Shown here piece by piece: positions 1-7,647 of a stretch of DNA of 17,223 nucleotides. The translations under genes were made by a program, and so were the position numbers. The first letter of the stretch is position 1; each line of letters starts with the position of its first letter. The notes beneath the pieces are model-generated. The model did no database searches. It was given only the letters and a program-made list of their open reading frames with translations, and was not told the origin of the DNA. The DNA comes from JBMYQA01 sp049600855 (GTDB taxonomy: Bacteria; Bacteroidota; Bacteroidia; Cytophagales; Flammeovirgaceae), in the NCBI GenBank assembly GCA_049600855.1, contig JBMYQA010000114.1, forward strand, positions 1 to 17,223, read 5' to 3'.

Positions 1-86
1 TTTAATAATTAATTGCAATCTTCCTACCAGCATATTCCTTATAAGCCTAATAAATAGTGTTTACCACGAATCAACAAAAGTATGTT

Positions 87-119
87 TTGAATCTTTAACG
101 ATTCAATACCTTTTTTTTT
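87..119 (+). terminator. Probable intrinsic terminator of an upstream gene
   Basis: Arms TTGAATC (87-93) and GATTCAA (100-106) are perfect complements around a 6-base loop. A run of nine T follows at 111-119 after a four-base spacer. The stem is short and AT-rich, so it is weak. The likely use is ending a plus-strand gene located before the window. The rest of 1-203 shows no ORF and no clear promoter box. Confidence 0.4.
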
Positions 120-203
120 ATTGTAATTGATAGAAGTGGGCATTAAACTTGTAGCTTAAGATAAGGTTTGAGTTCCCAGCATATATTTTAAATTCGGACA
201 ACA

Positions 204-1244
204 ATGAAAAGTTCTACTTTTGGTTTTGTGCTTGCAGTAAGCTTGATGATTCTAAGCTTTTCGGTAGAAGCACAACGATTTACAAGGTCTAAACGCTATT
301 GGAGTATTGGGGGATCAATAAATGCAATGAACTATTTTGGTGATATTACGCCAAGTACTTCCATCACTAGTTTTGAAATTGCAAAAACAACTCCTGAATT
401 ATCTTTTTTCATTCAACGAAGAGTATTACCCAATGTCACATTAAGAGCCAGTTTGGCTTATGGAGGATTACAAGGAGACGATTATGTAAGTGGCGATGGT
501 GATCAGTTTGAACTGGCAAATCCAGATGAAGTAACCGAGCAAAACTTCAGGTTATTTCGAAATCAACATTTCCGTAATCGAATTGCGGAAGTATCTGGAG
601 TGGCCATTTTTGACTTTATTCAAAACAGGGGGCGTTACTTTAGAAGACCAGAAAAACCCATTCCTTATGCTTTTGTAGGTATTGCGTTAGGGGTTCAAAA
701 TGCGCAAGTGCAAGTTCCTAATCGTGGAACAATAGATTTAGCTACAAACAGAGTATTGAACTTCGATAATGCAGGAGAATGGGTGAATTTGAGAGATTTC
801 CCTGAAATTTATGAAGGCGGACAAGCCCCTTCACCTTTCTTAATTTCTATTCCTTTTGGAGTGGGGGTGCGTTATAAACTGTCCAAAAAAGTAGATATTG
901 CCTTTGAAGCTGGTTTTAGATACACCTTTACAGATTTACTCGATGGAGTAAGCGGAAACTATCAGCAAATTGATCGCGAAGTAAATGGACAACCAAATTT
1001 AACTTATTACATTTCAGATCGTAGTTCTTTAGATCAAGCTATGGATCATAGAGGAAATAACGTGGATCGTACACATATTGTTGATGGAATGCGGCAAGTG
1101 TATGGTAATAATTTAGAGAGCTACTCTGCACCTACTGAGTTAAGGGGAAAAGGTGGATTTGGAAATAATGACCAATACATGGTTTACGGTATACACGTAT
1201 CGTATATCTTGGCTTATGATGTGAAGTGTCCGAAATTTAGGTAA
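204..1244 (+). CDS. Outer-membrane beta-barrel protein, DUF6089-like
   Basis: Predicted secreted outer-membrane barrel of 346 residues. Residues 1-23 form a signal peptide (KSS, hydrophobic stretch, cleavage expected after VEA before Q24). The mature part alternates hydrophobic and polar residues and is rich in Gly and aromatics, as in barrel strands. Motifs shared with the next gene are YFGDITP (44-50), PFGVG followed by KLSKKVDIAFE (217-235), TFTDLLDG (241-248) and a C-terminal KCP tail. The family is common in Bacteroidota and has no established biochemical role; a porin-like or structural role is inference. It is longer than its neighbour because of extra loops around 90-120 and 250-320. 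ATG at 204 follows an A-rich leader and directly opens the signal peptide. A stem-loop and a strong terminator follow, so it is probably monocistronic. Confidence 0.82.
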   Translation: MKSSTFGFVLAVSLMILSFSVEAQRFTRSKRYWSIGGSINAMNYFGDITPSTSITSFEIAKTTPELSFFIQRRVLPNVTLRASLAYGGLQGDDYVSGDGDQFELANPDEVTEQNFRLFRNQHFRNRIAEVSGVAIFDFIQNRGRYFRRPEKPIPYAFVGIALGVQNAQVQVPNRGTIDLATNRVLNFDNAGEWVNLRDFPEIYEGGQAPSPFLISIPFGVGVRYKLSKKVDIAFEAGFRYTFTDLLDGVSGNYQQIDREVNGQPNLTYYISDRSSLDQAMDHRGNNVDRTHIVDGMRQVYGNNLESYSAPTELRGKGGFGNNDQYMVYGIHVSYILAYDVKCPKFR

Positions 1245-1246
1245 GA

Positions 1247-1291
1247 GACTGTTTAAATTTTTTGTTTAGCCAATAAAAAGTTCAAACAGCC
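1247..1291 (+). repeat. Imperfect 17-bp inverted repeat (hairpin) after the first barrel gene
   Basis: Arms 1247-1263 and 1275-1291 pair over 17 positions, with three G-T wobbles if transcribed and an 11-base loop. The hairpin begins three bases after the stop codon. It lies upstream of a second, stronger hairpin with a T tail (1319-1349). It could act as a 3'-end stabiliser, an extra terminator, or a copy of a dispersed palindromic repeat; nothing in this window decides between these. Confidence 0.5.
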
Positions 1292-1318
1292 TTTAAGACA
1301 TTTTTATATAGAATATGG

Positions 1319-1349
1319 GGCTTTCTAGTAGTAGAAAGCCTTTTTTTAT
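1319..1349 (+). terminator. Intrinsic terminator
   Basis: Arms GGCTTTCTA (1319-1327) and TAGAAAGCC (1332-1340) are perfectly complementary around a 4-base loop. Seven T follow immediately (1341-1347). This is a textbook rho-independent terminator for the barrel gene ending at 1244. Confidence 0.85.
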
Positions 1350-1380
1350 GGCTTCCACTCAATTCGGCTAGATTGTTGTA

Positions 1381-1388
1381 TATATTTG
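1381..1388 (+). promoter_or_regulatory. Bacteroidota -7 box (TATATTTG) for the second barrel gene
   Basis: TATATTTG matches the TAnnTTTG -7 consensus of the Bacteroidota primary sigma factor. It lies just after the preceding terminator and about 100 bases before the ATG at 1486. No clear TTTG -33 element sits at the usual distance, so the call rests on the -7 box and its position. Confidence 0.55.
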
Positions 1389-1485
1389 CGCGTTACAAAT
1401 TGAGCTCTGAAAATGAAATCCTTATGCAAGAGGGTAATTGAAATAATCAGGGTGATTTTTATCGCAAACAAAACTAGTATAGCGA

Positions 1486-2253
1486 ATGCATATTTGGTTG
1501 AAAGGAGTAGGGAGCTTATTGCTCGCCTTAATAATTTTTGAGACAAGTCACGCACAAATTGTAGGAACCTACAAACGCTTAGAGGTAGGTTTTGGGATTG
1601 GAACAACATATTATACGGGTGATGTCGCGCCCACGCCTAATGTATTCAATACCCGTTATGGTGGAGAAGCCTTTATTCGTTACAACTTTAATCCTGCCTT
1701 TGCCATAAGAGGAAATATTGGGGCATATCTGATTGCAGGTGATGACAATCACCGTGATAGTGATCCTTTTTATAGAGCACGAAGCCATTCTTTTGGCGCT
1801 TTTACAGGAGATGCGAGTGTTTTATTAGAATATAACTTTTTTAATTTTAGAGGAAGTCAACCATATCCTACTTTTAGTCCATATATCGTAGCTGGTGTTG
1901 GCCGTTTCCAGTTTAGAACGAATTATGAAAATTCGGGAATAAGTCCAGGTGATCGTTCACAAAATAAGGCTACTGGCGGCAGTTTGGTAATTCCATTTGG
2001 GGTTGGAATTAAGTTTCCCCTCACAAAAAAGTTTAATATCGCCTGTGAATTTAGGGCAAACAAAACCTTCACCGATTACCTTGATATGCTTGGTGATGGA
2101 GAAGTGGATAATTTTTCATCCAACCAACGATTTGCCCACGGCAATGTAGAAGGAAAAGACATGTACTACTATTGGGGAATCTCACTTGCTTACCGCTTTG
2201 TGACCTTGAAGTGCCCCAAAGACTATCCTGCTAGAACGTACGATTACAGGTAG
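1486..2253 (+). CDS. Outer-membrane beta-barrel protein, DUF6089-like
   Basis: Predicted secreted barrel of 255 residues, close to the usual size for this family and a paralogue of the preceding gene. Residues 1-23 are a signal peptide ending THA before Q24. Shared motifs are YYTGDVAPT (42-50), FGVGIKFPLTKKFNIACE (171-188), TFTDYLD (194-200) and a terminal LKCPKDYP. The YTGD motif near the N-terminus and the Cys-Pro tail after the last strand look like family hallmarks. No enzymatic motif is present; the function is unknown and probably structural in the outer membrane. It has its own promoter candidate at 1381 and ends at a strong bidirectional terminator, so it appears to be transcribed alone. 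ATG 1486 is chosen because the signal peptide begins there. Confidence 0.85.
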   Translation: MHIWLKGVGSLLLALIIFETSHAQIVGTYKRLEVGFGIGTTYYTGDVAPTPNVFNTRYGGEAFIRYNFNPAFAIRGNIGAYLIAGDDNHRDSDPFYRARSHSFGAFTGDASVLLEYNFFNFRGSQPYPTFSPYIVAGVGRFQFRTNYENSGISPGDRSQNKATGGSLVIPFGVGIKFPLTKKFNIACEFRANKTFTDYLDMLGDGEVDNFSSNQRFAHGNVEGKDMYYYWGISLAYRFVTLKCPKDYPARTYDYR

Positions 2254-2275
2254 TGAGATTTATCAATGATCAAGT

Positions 2276-2310
2276 AAAATGGTCTGGTATAAAAACTACC
2301 AGACCATTTT
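2276..2310. terminator. Bidirectional intrinsic terminator between convergent genes
   Basis: Arms 2276-2289 (AAAATGGTCTGGTA) and 2297-2310 (TACCAGACCATTTT) are perfect 14-bp complements around a 7-base loop. The A run on one side and T run on the other give a poly-U tail in both directions. It serves the plus-strand barrel gene ending at 2253 and the minus-strand NUDIX gene whose stop codon begins right at 2311. Confidence 0.88.
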
Positions 2311-2934
2311 TTATTGGGCATCCATATATTGATTATAAATGTCTCGAATGGAGTTGTAAGTATCTTTCAGGGCAATGGCCTTAGCTTCACTCAAACTAAA
2401 CCATTGTAAAGCCTCAATCCCTTCTTCTGTTTGAGGACTTAAATTGCGATCATCAAGGCAATCCATAGCATACCAGTGTGTGCATTTTAATACTTCATTT
2501 CCTTTATGCGGATAAGTATGCCAGGTTTCTCCGATTTTATTTATCAAGCTTACTCGAATCCCGCACTCTTCTTCCACTTCCCGAACAGCGGCTTCCTTTT
2601 TCTTTTCTCCTTTTTCAATTTTTCCTTTAGGCAAATCCCATTTCCCAAAACGCTTAATAAACAATAGTTTATCCTCCTTTTTAACAATACCTCCTGCTGC
2701 TTCTATGAGTTTAAAATGAGATTTGATGTCATTCACCGCTTGCGTATAATTTCCCATCAAGAAAATCATACCTCTATGGCCGAGAACTTGTCCGTTTTTA
2801 GCCAAGTCATACAACCTCATAATTTGTGAGATACTAGGATGACTGAAAGTAGCCATGTCTTTAGAAAATACAGGCGTTGAAAATGGCTTAGCCTCTTCTA
2901 CTACAAAAGGAATATCATTTACAAAAAATTTCAT
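2311..2934 (-). CDS. NUDIX hydrolase
   Basis: A 207-residue NUDIX-superfamily hydrolase that would cleave a nucleoside diphosphate linked to another group, using Mg2+ or Mn2+; the substrate cannot be told from sequence. The NUDIX box G-x5-E-x7-REVEEECGI is complete at 104-126, with G104, E110, R118, E119, E122 and E123 in place. A WDLPKGK stretch leads into the box. The first 75 residues precede the catalytic fold and show no motif I recognise, so it is longer than a minimal NUDIX protein. There is no signal peptide, so it is cytosolic. It lies 43 bp downstream of the GH13 gene on the same strand and may be cotranscribed with it, though no functional link is evident. Its end coincides with a shared terminator. 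Confidence 0.9.
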   Translation of the reverse strand: MKFFVNDIPFVVEEAKPFSTPVFSKDMATFSHPSISQIMRLYDLAKNGQVLGHRGMIFLMGNYTQAVNDIKSHFKLIEAAGGIVKKEDKLLFIKRFGKWDLPKGKIEKGEKKKEAAVREVEEECGIRVSLINKIGETWHTYPHKGNEVLKCTHWYAMDCLDDRNLSPQTEEGIEALQWFSLSEAKAIALKDTYNSIRDIYNQYMDAQ

Positions 2935-2977
2935 AAGTTTGGATTAACTCAAGGTTGAACTCGAAGATAACCTTTTT

Positions 2978-5671
2978 TTATTCCTTTATCCAAATCTTAA
3001 ATTGTTCAGGAGCTAAGTTGATAGCTTGCTTTCCTTCCGAAAGTGTTCGGAAAGCTTTGCTATCTTTTACGCCTTTTATGTGATTGATGCCTTGGTTATT
3101 TCCAATGAGTTTCCAGTTGCCTTTTGGAAGTTCAAAACTGAAATTGCCTTGCTTGTCTCCTACATTCATCAATACAAGCACTTTTTCATCAACAAGATAG
3201 CCTAAAAGACCTTCATCTTTTGGGGTAATCCACTGATAATAATCCTCTGAAACAGCTTCAGCTTGTCGAAATACCTGCCCATAATCGCTTAACCTGAATT
3301 TATTCAAGCCTTGCCAGAATGCATACATCCCTTGATAATCGCAATAACTGCCTTTATCTTTTTGGGTTTTCCCTACATTTTCCCAAATAAATTGATTTGC
3401 CGTTCGCATATTATAGGTATCGCGTTTACCATGTAAATACACATTTAATCCCTTATTGGTTTTCTTCACAATTTCCTCCAAAACGGCTATTCCTTTACTC
3501 CGCATCATTTCTGTGCCACCATGTGTCACAATAGAACCTAAGGAAGTATACAATAATACCGATGCGATTTTGAAGCGGTCTTCATCCACACCAAATCGCC
3601 CGTCCCAATCTTTTGTAGCGAATTGGTCAGCTAAAGCCCAATTATCGTGAATGTCGAGGTAATTGATGCCGCTGAGTGGTGAAGTTTCTTCTGGGAAAGT
3701 AGCGGTTAATCCTTTCTTGACCCGCTCGCGAAGTTGCGTATTGCCACCAGCATACCCACGATCTGTCAATTTGTTTTTAGGATTGCTCGTTGGTCCTTTA
3801 AATGCATTTCGCGTATCATCTTGAAAAAACATGATCGGCGAATCTACTTTGTACCAATCCCAATCGGGATTTTCCTCAAACTCAGGATCATAAGAACCAA
3901 TCCAAGGCTCGCCATACAAGATTTTATCTTCGCCAATCTCTTGCTTGAGTAATTTTAACGTTTGTTCATCAACCTGTCCAGCCAAATCGATTCGGAAACC
4001 ATCAATGCCAAATTCATTAATAAAGTGTAGGCATTGGTCAATGAGCCAGCGTTGAACCATGGGGCGGTTTTCTGTTTTTACTTCATTGCCATATTCTCCA
4101 ATATGTTCCAAGTTCTTTGTGCGGTAATAATAAATTTTATCTAAGGCATTAAAGTGGAAGTAATAATTATCCTGATCCATATTTTCTGCTGTATGATTTG
4201 GAACAATATCAATGATTACCGCAATGCCTTTATCGTGAAAAGCTTGTACCAAATCTCTAAACTGCTCTCTTTCCGAGCCAGGTTCTGTCCCGCGCTGGCG
4301 AAATCGAGATTCGATTGCAAAACAGTGAGAAGTACGGTATCCCCATTGGTAATTTTCGGTGCTAATGCCATTTAATTGCATGTACGGGTCATCTTCAAAA
4401 GATGCTTTCCATTCCTCATCATTATAATGCAAAAACTCTTGTACAGGCATGAGGTGAATGACGTTGATGCCTAAATCTACCAAGTAGTCAAATCCAATTT
4501 TTTCGCCTTTTTTATTTCTCAATCCAGTTTGATACATGGCAGGGAGTGTGCCTTTTAAATCATCAGAAACTGGAAGGAGATCGGTAAAGTCTTGAACATG
4601 TACCTCATAGGCAATTACATCTTCATGTTTAGGGATGCCATTTTTGAGTGGCGTTGCAGGAGTTGTTTTCGGCCAAACTCTACATTTTCCCCAACTATCC
4701 ATGCTCACGCGTGCGTAAGGGTCAGAAATATGCACAGGATTCGCCTCATAAAAATGATTTCCTAATTCGTCTGGCCCATGCACGGTAAAATCATAATAAA
4801 CGCCTTTTAAGTTCTCTTTGGTAATGTATTCCCAAACGCCATGCTCGTCTTGAACCATGTCAATGGTTTGATAAGCTTTCGGGTCATTCGCGTTTTTGTA
4901 AAGGTATAGTTTGAGTAAGGAGGCACGAGGTGCAAAAACGCGAAATGCAGTTTCCGAACCATCATCACTAATGGTTGCACCGAGTTCTTTCGTCGAATAC
5001 ATCGTTCTAAACCAACCATCGTAAGAACACCAAACTTTTCGCTTTTTACTAATTATTTCTAAATAATACACGCGCCTGATATCAATTTTTTGAGCAGGAA
5101 TGATGATGCTTTTTGTAGCCGTATTTGGAAGTATGGTTTCAATAGGAATCAGGTCGCCTGCATGATTGGTGAGGCGGTAATCTGCTTTATCAATCGAATT
5201 GGTAGTTCCAGAAACTTCTAACCAAATTGTTCCATTGGCTAGTAATTCTGCTTTAATTTTTACGGCCTTAACCGTGTGCATGAATACGAGATTGCCTCCC
5301 TTATTATTTGGCGCAAATTGGGGAGAGTTGAGCCATTCTCCTTCATTAATGCGGAATTTGAACTCATCTCTAGGCTTTATTTTTTGGTGATCCTTATCCA
5401 CAAAACCTAAAACCCATAATGCTTTAGAAACAGGTGTTAACTGCCATTCGGAGGGTGTCATGTCTGTACTCCAAGACCTAAAGTTTCCTGTTACGGCTAC
5501 CTTTTCAGGCTTCACTTCTTTGTAATGGGTATTTTGAAATAAGAAATAAACCGAATCATCGCGAAGGGCATAACCCTGAAGTTTTTCTAGTTCGCTAAAC
5601 GATTGGGCATTGATATTCATAGTACAGAGTAGTTGTAGCAATATGGCTAAGGGGTAATAAATAAAGCGCAT
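2978..5671 (-). CDS. Secreted GH13 alpha-glucan hydrolase, pullulanase/debranching type
   Basis: An 897-residue alpha-amylase superfamily enzyme expected to hydrolyse alpha-glucans (starch, glycogen or pullulan) outside the cytoplasm. Residues 1-22 form a signal peptide ending NA before Q23. Residues about 40-133 resemble an AMPK/CBM48-like glycogen-binding fold (VAVTGNFRSWS, then FKFRINEGEW). A linker domain follows, then a second CBM48-like domain at about 228-325 (FRVFAPRASLLKLYLY). The catalytic barrel has region I D488-IVPNH493, region II GFRIDLA with nucleophile D562, region III GEPW with acid/base E588, and region IV HDN with D676. The motif before the barrel reads YQWGYRTSH (441-449), not the YNWGYDP of classical type I pullulanases, so precise specificity is open. 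A C-terminal beta domain runs from about 800. It leads the NUDIX gene by 43 bp. Confidence 0.85.
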   Translation of the reverse strand: MRFIYYPLAILLQLLCTMNINAQSFSELEKLQGYALRDDSVYFLFQNTHYKEVKPEKVAVTGNFRSWSTDMTPSEWQLTPVSKALWVLGFVDKDHQKIKPRDEFKFRINEGEWLNSPQFAPNNKGGNLVFMHTVKAVKIKAELLANGTIWLEVSGTTNSIDKADYRLTNHAGDLIPIETILPNTATKSIIIPAQKIDIRRVYYLEIISKKRKVWCSYDGWFRTMYSTKELGATISDDGSETAFRVFAPRASLLKLYLYKNANDPKAYQTIDMVQDEHGVWEYITKENLKGVYYDFTVHGPDELGNHFYEANPVHISDPYARVSMDSWGKCRVWPKTTPATPLKNGIPKHEDVIAYEVHVQDFTDLLPVSDDLKGTLPAMYQTGLRNKKGEKIGFDYLVDLGINVIHLMPVQEFLHYNDEEWKASFEDDPYMQLNGISTENYQWGYRTSHCFAIESRFRQRGTEPGSEREQFRDLVQAFHDKGIAVIIDIVPNHTAENMDQDNYYFHFNALDKIYYYRTKNLEHIGEYGNEVKTENRPMVQRWLIDQCLHFINEFGIDGFRIDLAGQVDEQTLKLLKQEIGEDKILYGEPWIGSYDPEFEENPDWDWYKVDSPIMFFQDDTRNAFKGPTSNPKNKLTDRGYAGGNTQLRERVKKGLTATFPEETSPLSGINYLDIHDNWALADQFATKDWDGRFGVDEDRFKIASVLLYTSLGSIVTHGGTEMMRSKGIAVLEEIVKKTNKGLNVYLHGKRDTYNMRTANQFIWENVGKTQKDKGSYCDYQGMYAFWQGLNKFRLSDYGQVFRQAEAVSEDYYQWITPKDEGLLGYLVDEKVLVLMNVGDKQGNFSFELPKGNWKLIGNNQGINHIKGVKDSKAFRTLSEGKQAINLAPEQFKIWIKE

Positions 5672-5704
5672 GTACGTTGATTTTTGATGAAGATATTGGA
5701 TGAT

Positions 5705-5716
5705 GTGTTATTACAC
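5705..5716. promoter_or_regulatory. Short palindrome upstream of the GH13 gene
   Basis: GTGTTATTACAC is self-complementary at 10 of 12 positions and lies 33 bp upstream of the GH13 start codon. A related 12-mer (GTGTTACAACAC) occurs at 9996-10007 in another divergent intergenic region. It could be a dimeric regulator site, but such a short word may be chance. Confidence 0.25.
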
Positions 5717-5903
5717 AACTAGTGAACTAAATTAAGATAACTTGATCATTCAACCAGATGACGGCGCATTTATTCTTCCACAAACGATCTAGATTTAGGC
5801 ATGTTTGTCTAAATTTGGAGATGAAGCCAATCAGAAACCTGATTTATTTTTATTTACCCGTGAAAAAAGTAAATGATCACATGGATTAAAAGGAATAATC
5901 CCT

Positions 5904-5911
5904 TACATTTG
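5904..5911 (+). promoter_or_regulatory. Bacteroidota -7 box (TACATTTG) for rpmI-rplT
   Basis: TACATTTG matches the TAnnTTTG -7 consensus and lies 37 bp before the rpmI ATG, giving a short leader. No perfect TTTG is seen at -33. A 12-bp direct repeat (ATGGATTAAAAG at 5881-5892 and 5929-5940) brackets it. The rest of 5672-5903 has no gene or RNA fold that I can support. Confidence 0.55.
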
Positions 5912-5948
5912 TATTCCGAATTTCCGAAATGGATTAAAAGATAGGAAA

Positions 5949-6143
5949 ATGCCTAAAGTAAAAACAAAATCAGGTGCAAAAAAGCGTTTTAAACTTACTG
6001 GTACAGGTAAGATTAAGAGAAAACACGCTTACAAGTCGCACATCTTGACGAAGAAGGGAACAAAGCAGAAAAGAAGATTGACTCAGGCTGGCTTGGTAGA
6101 CAAGTCTGATGAGCAACGCGTAAAAGATATGTTGCGTATCTGA
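5949..6143 (+). CDS. rpmI: Large ribosomal subunit protein bL35
   Basis: The 64-residue basic protein matches bL35 along its full length: MPKVKTKSGAKKRFKLTGTG at the start, KHAYKSHILTKK (25-36), then KRRLTQAGLVD (41-51). It is a structural component of the 50S subunit. The length is typical for the family and the ATG is unambiguous. It is followed after 54 bp by rplT on the same strand, the standard gene pair. In many bacteria infC lies directly before rpmI; here the preceding gene is the divergent GH13 enzyme and no infC-like sequence is present. Confidence 0.98.
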   Translation: MPKVKTKSGAKKRFKLTGTGKIKRKHAYKSHILTKKGTKQKRRLTQAGLVDKSDEQRVKDMLRI

Positions 6144-6197
6144 TGAGCTTTGACTCCTCAAAAACATTAGTTTTAAAACATTTAATTTGAATTAGAA

Positions 6198-6542
6198 ATG
6201 CCAAGATCAGTTAACAGCGTTGCCTCGCGTGCTCGTAGAAAGAAGGTTATGAAAATGGCCAAAGGGTATTGGGGGCGAAGAAAAAACGTTTGGACTGTTG
6301 CTAAGAATGCCGTTGAAAGAGGTCTTCAGTTTGCTTACAGAGACCGAAAGCAGAAAAAACGTGTTTTCCGAGCATTGTGGATCCAACGTATCAATGCAGG
6401 TGCAAGGTTGCACGGATTAAGCTACTCGCAATTTATGGGTAAACTTAAAGCTGCGAATATCGACCTAAACAGAAAGGCTCTTGCCGATTTGGCAATGAAC
6501 CATCCTGACGCATTCAAAGCGGTGGTAGATAAAGTGAAGTAA
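6198..6542 (+). CDS. rplT: Large ribosomal subunit protein bL20
   Basis: A 114-residue basic protein matching bL20 along its length: MPRSVNSVASRARRKKVMKMAKGYWGRRKN at the N-terminus, the AYRDRKQKKRVFRALWIQRINAGAR region (46-70), then GLSYSQFMGKLKAANIDLNRKALADLA (74-100). It binds 23S rRNA and is needed early in 50S assembly; in some bacteria it also represses its own operon through the leader RNA. I see no obvious 23S-mimic leader here. It is cotranscribed with rpmI, and the pair ends at a strong terminator at 6562-6591. Confidence 0.98.
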   Translation: MPRSVNSVASRARRKKVMKMAKGYWGRRKNVWTVAKNAVERGLQFAYRDRKQKKRVFRALWIQRINAGARLHGLSYSQFMGKLKAANIDLNRKALADLAMNHPDAFKAVVDKVK

Positions 6543-6561
6543 TTTCACGATAAAACGTATT

Positions 6562-6591
6562 AAAAAGGCTCACATTACTGTGAGCCTTTTT
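6562..6591. terminator. Bidirectional intrinsic terminator between rplT and the hydrolase gene
   Basis: Arms AAAAAGGCTCACA (6562-6574) and TGTGAGCCTTTTT (6579-6591) are perfect 13-bp complements around the loop TTAC. The A and T runs give a poly-U tail in both directions. It closes rpmI-rplT on the plus strand and the minus-strand cluster ending at 6615. Confidence 0.9.
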
Positions 6592-6614
6592 TATGTCCTT
6601 TACTGAGTTTTAGA

Positions 6615-7634
6615 TTAGTTAGCCAATTGCTTATTAAACCAATCGGTAGCTAATTCAACACTTAAATCTACTTTTTCTGCTTGATCATAAAAATCAAATT
6701 GTTCAAATGGGGAAGCAGCTCCGCTTGATATCCAGTGTAATTTTTTATTGTCTGTAGCAATTTGTTCGAAGTAAGCTTTAGTATAATCAGGCAAAACCGA
6801 ACCATCTGAATGGATCATCAGGGTTGGTGTAGTTAGGTGCTTCGCATTAGGCATTGGGCTATAGGTAAGCCAATCTTCCCAACTCATAACGGCAAACTTA
6901 TCGTTACTCCACTGAGGAATCGCACCTCGTTCTGGGTTGAGGTAGTAGTCATATTCTCCAAACATCGCCGCACTTTCATCCGTAGTGCTGATGGCAGGAA
7001 TATAGGTAGCTTCTCCCGTCTCGGCAAAGCGTTTTTTAGCCTCTTGAGCTGCATTAATTTTAGCTTGTACGCCTTCTTCACCTCCATAAAATAGCTTGGT
7101 GGCTTCTGCATCGTGTATCCATGAGGCCGCTGTAGTTACTGCCTTGATGCTAGAGTTGTTAGCCGCTGCATCTAAAATGTAACCTGCTCCTGCACAAACG
7201 CCAAAGGCTCCTACTTTGTCATCATTCACTTCAGATAAACTTTGCAAATAACTCACCGCATTATTGATGTCTTGTATCTTCAATTGCGGACTTTCATAGA
7301 AACGGGGTTCTCCTTCACTGGCTCCATAATTTCTGAAATCAAAAGCAAGCGTGATGAAGCCGTTTTGTGCTAATTTTTCAGCGTATAATCCTGCCATTTG
7401 CTCTTTTACGGTCGTCCAGCTCCCTGCGATGACGATGGCTGGATAGGTTTTATTTTGATCAAAATCTTGAGGTAAAAATAAGTTACCTGCTAAGGTTAAG
7501 CCTTCACTTTTAAAATTTACAGTTCGCATAGTTACAGAATTTTTGTTTTCAGTTAATTGATTAGATGGAGTTGAGTTCATGCAACTGAGTAACATCAGTT
7601 GACATAATAAAACGATTGATGTTTTCATGTTCAT
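6615..7634 (-). CDS. Lipoprotein alpha/beta hydrolase, dienelactone-hydrolase-like
   Basis: A 339-residue alpha/beta hydrolase predicted to be a lipoprotein: a hydrophobic signal followed by LLSC with C18 as the lipidation residue. The nucleophile elbow is GVCAG (145-149), with C147 in place of the usual Ser, as in dienelactone hydrolases. The probable acid is D277 in MIHSDGSVLPD. The final block reads QFDFYD (312-317), where related proteins often have HxDxYD, so the expected catalytic His looks replaced by Gln; H300 is the nearest His. A GSW oxyanion-type loop is at 71-73. The substrate is unknown; an ester, lactone or acyl group is plausible. It lies 13 bp after the SnoaL-like gene and is probably in the same operon. 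M1 and M3 are both possible starts and give the same lipobox. Confidence 0.83.
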   Translation of the reverse strand: MNMKTSIVLLCQLMLLSCMNSTPSNQLTENKNSVTMRTVNFKSEGLTLAGNLFLPQDFDQNKTYPAIVIAGSWTTVKEQMAGLYAEKLAQNGFITLAFDFRNYGASEGEPRFYESPQLKIQDINNAVSYLQSLSEVNDDKVGAFGVCAGAGYILDAAANNSSIKAVTTAASWIHDAEATKLFYGGEEGVQAKINAAQEAKKRFAETGEATYIPAISTTDESAAMFGEYDYYLNPERGAIPQWSNDKFAVMSWEDWLTYSPMPNAKHLTTPTLMIHSDGSVLPDYTKAYFEQIATDNKKLHWISSGAASPFEQFDFYDQAEKVDLSVELATDWFNKQLAN

Positions 7635-7647
7635 GGTGTTAAGGGAA

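Noticed and set aside
1346..1609. Minus-strand 87-codon open frame over the start of the second barrel gene
   Set aside because: It overlaps the terminator, promoter and signal-peptide region of a well-supported gene on the other strand and has no recognisable motif.
5672..5948. L20-type autoregulatory leader RNA before rpmI
   Set aside because: The leader after the candidate promoter is only about 30 bases and no conserved fold could be recognised by eye.
5970..6204. Minus-strand open frames opposite rpmI
   Set aside because: They are antisense to a highly conserved ribosomal protein gene; Cys- and Ser-rich translations are typical shadow frames.
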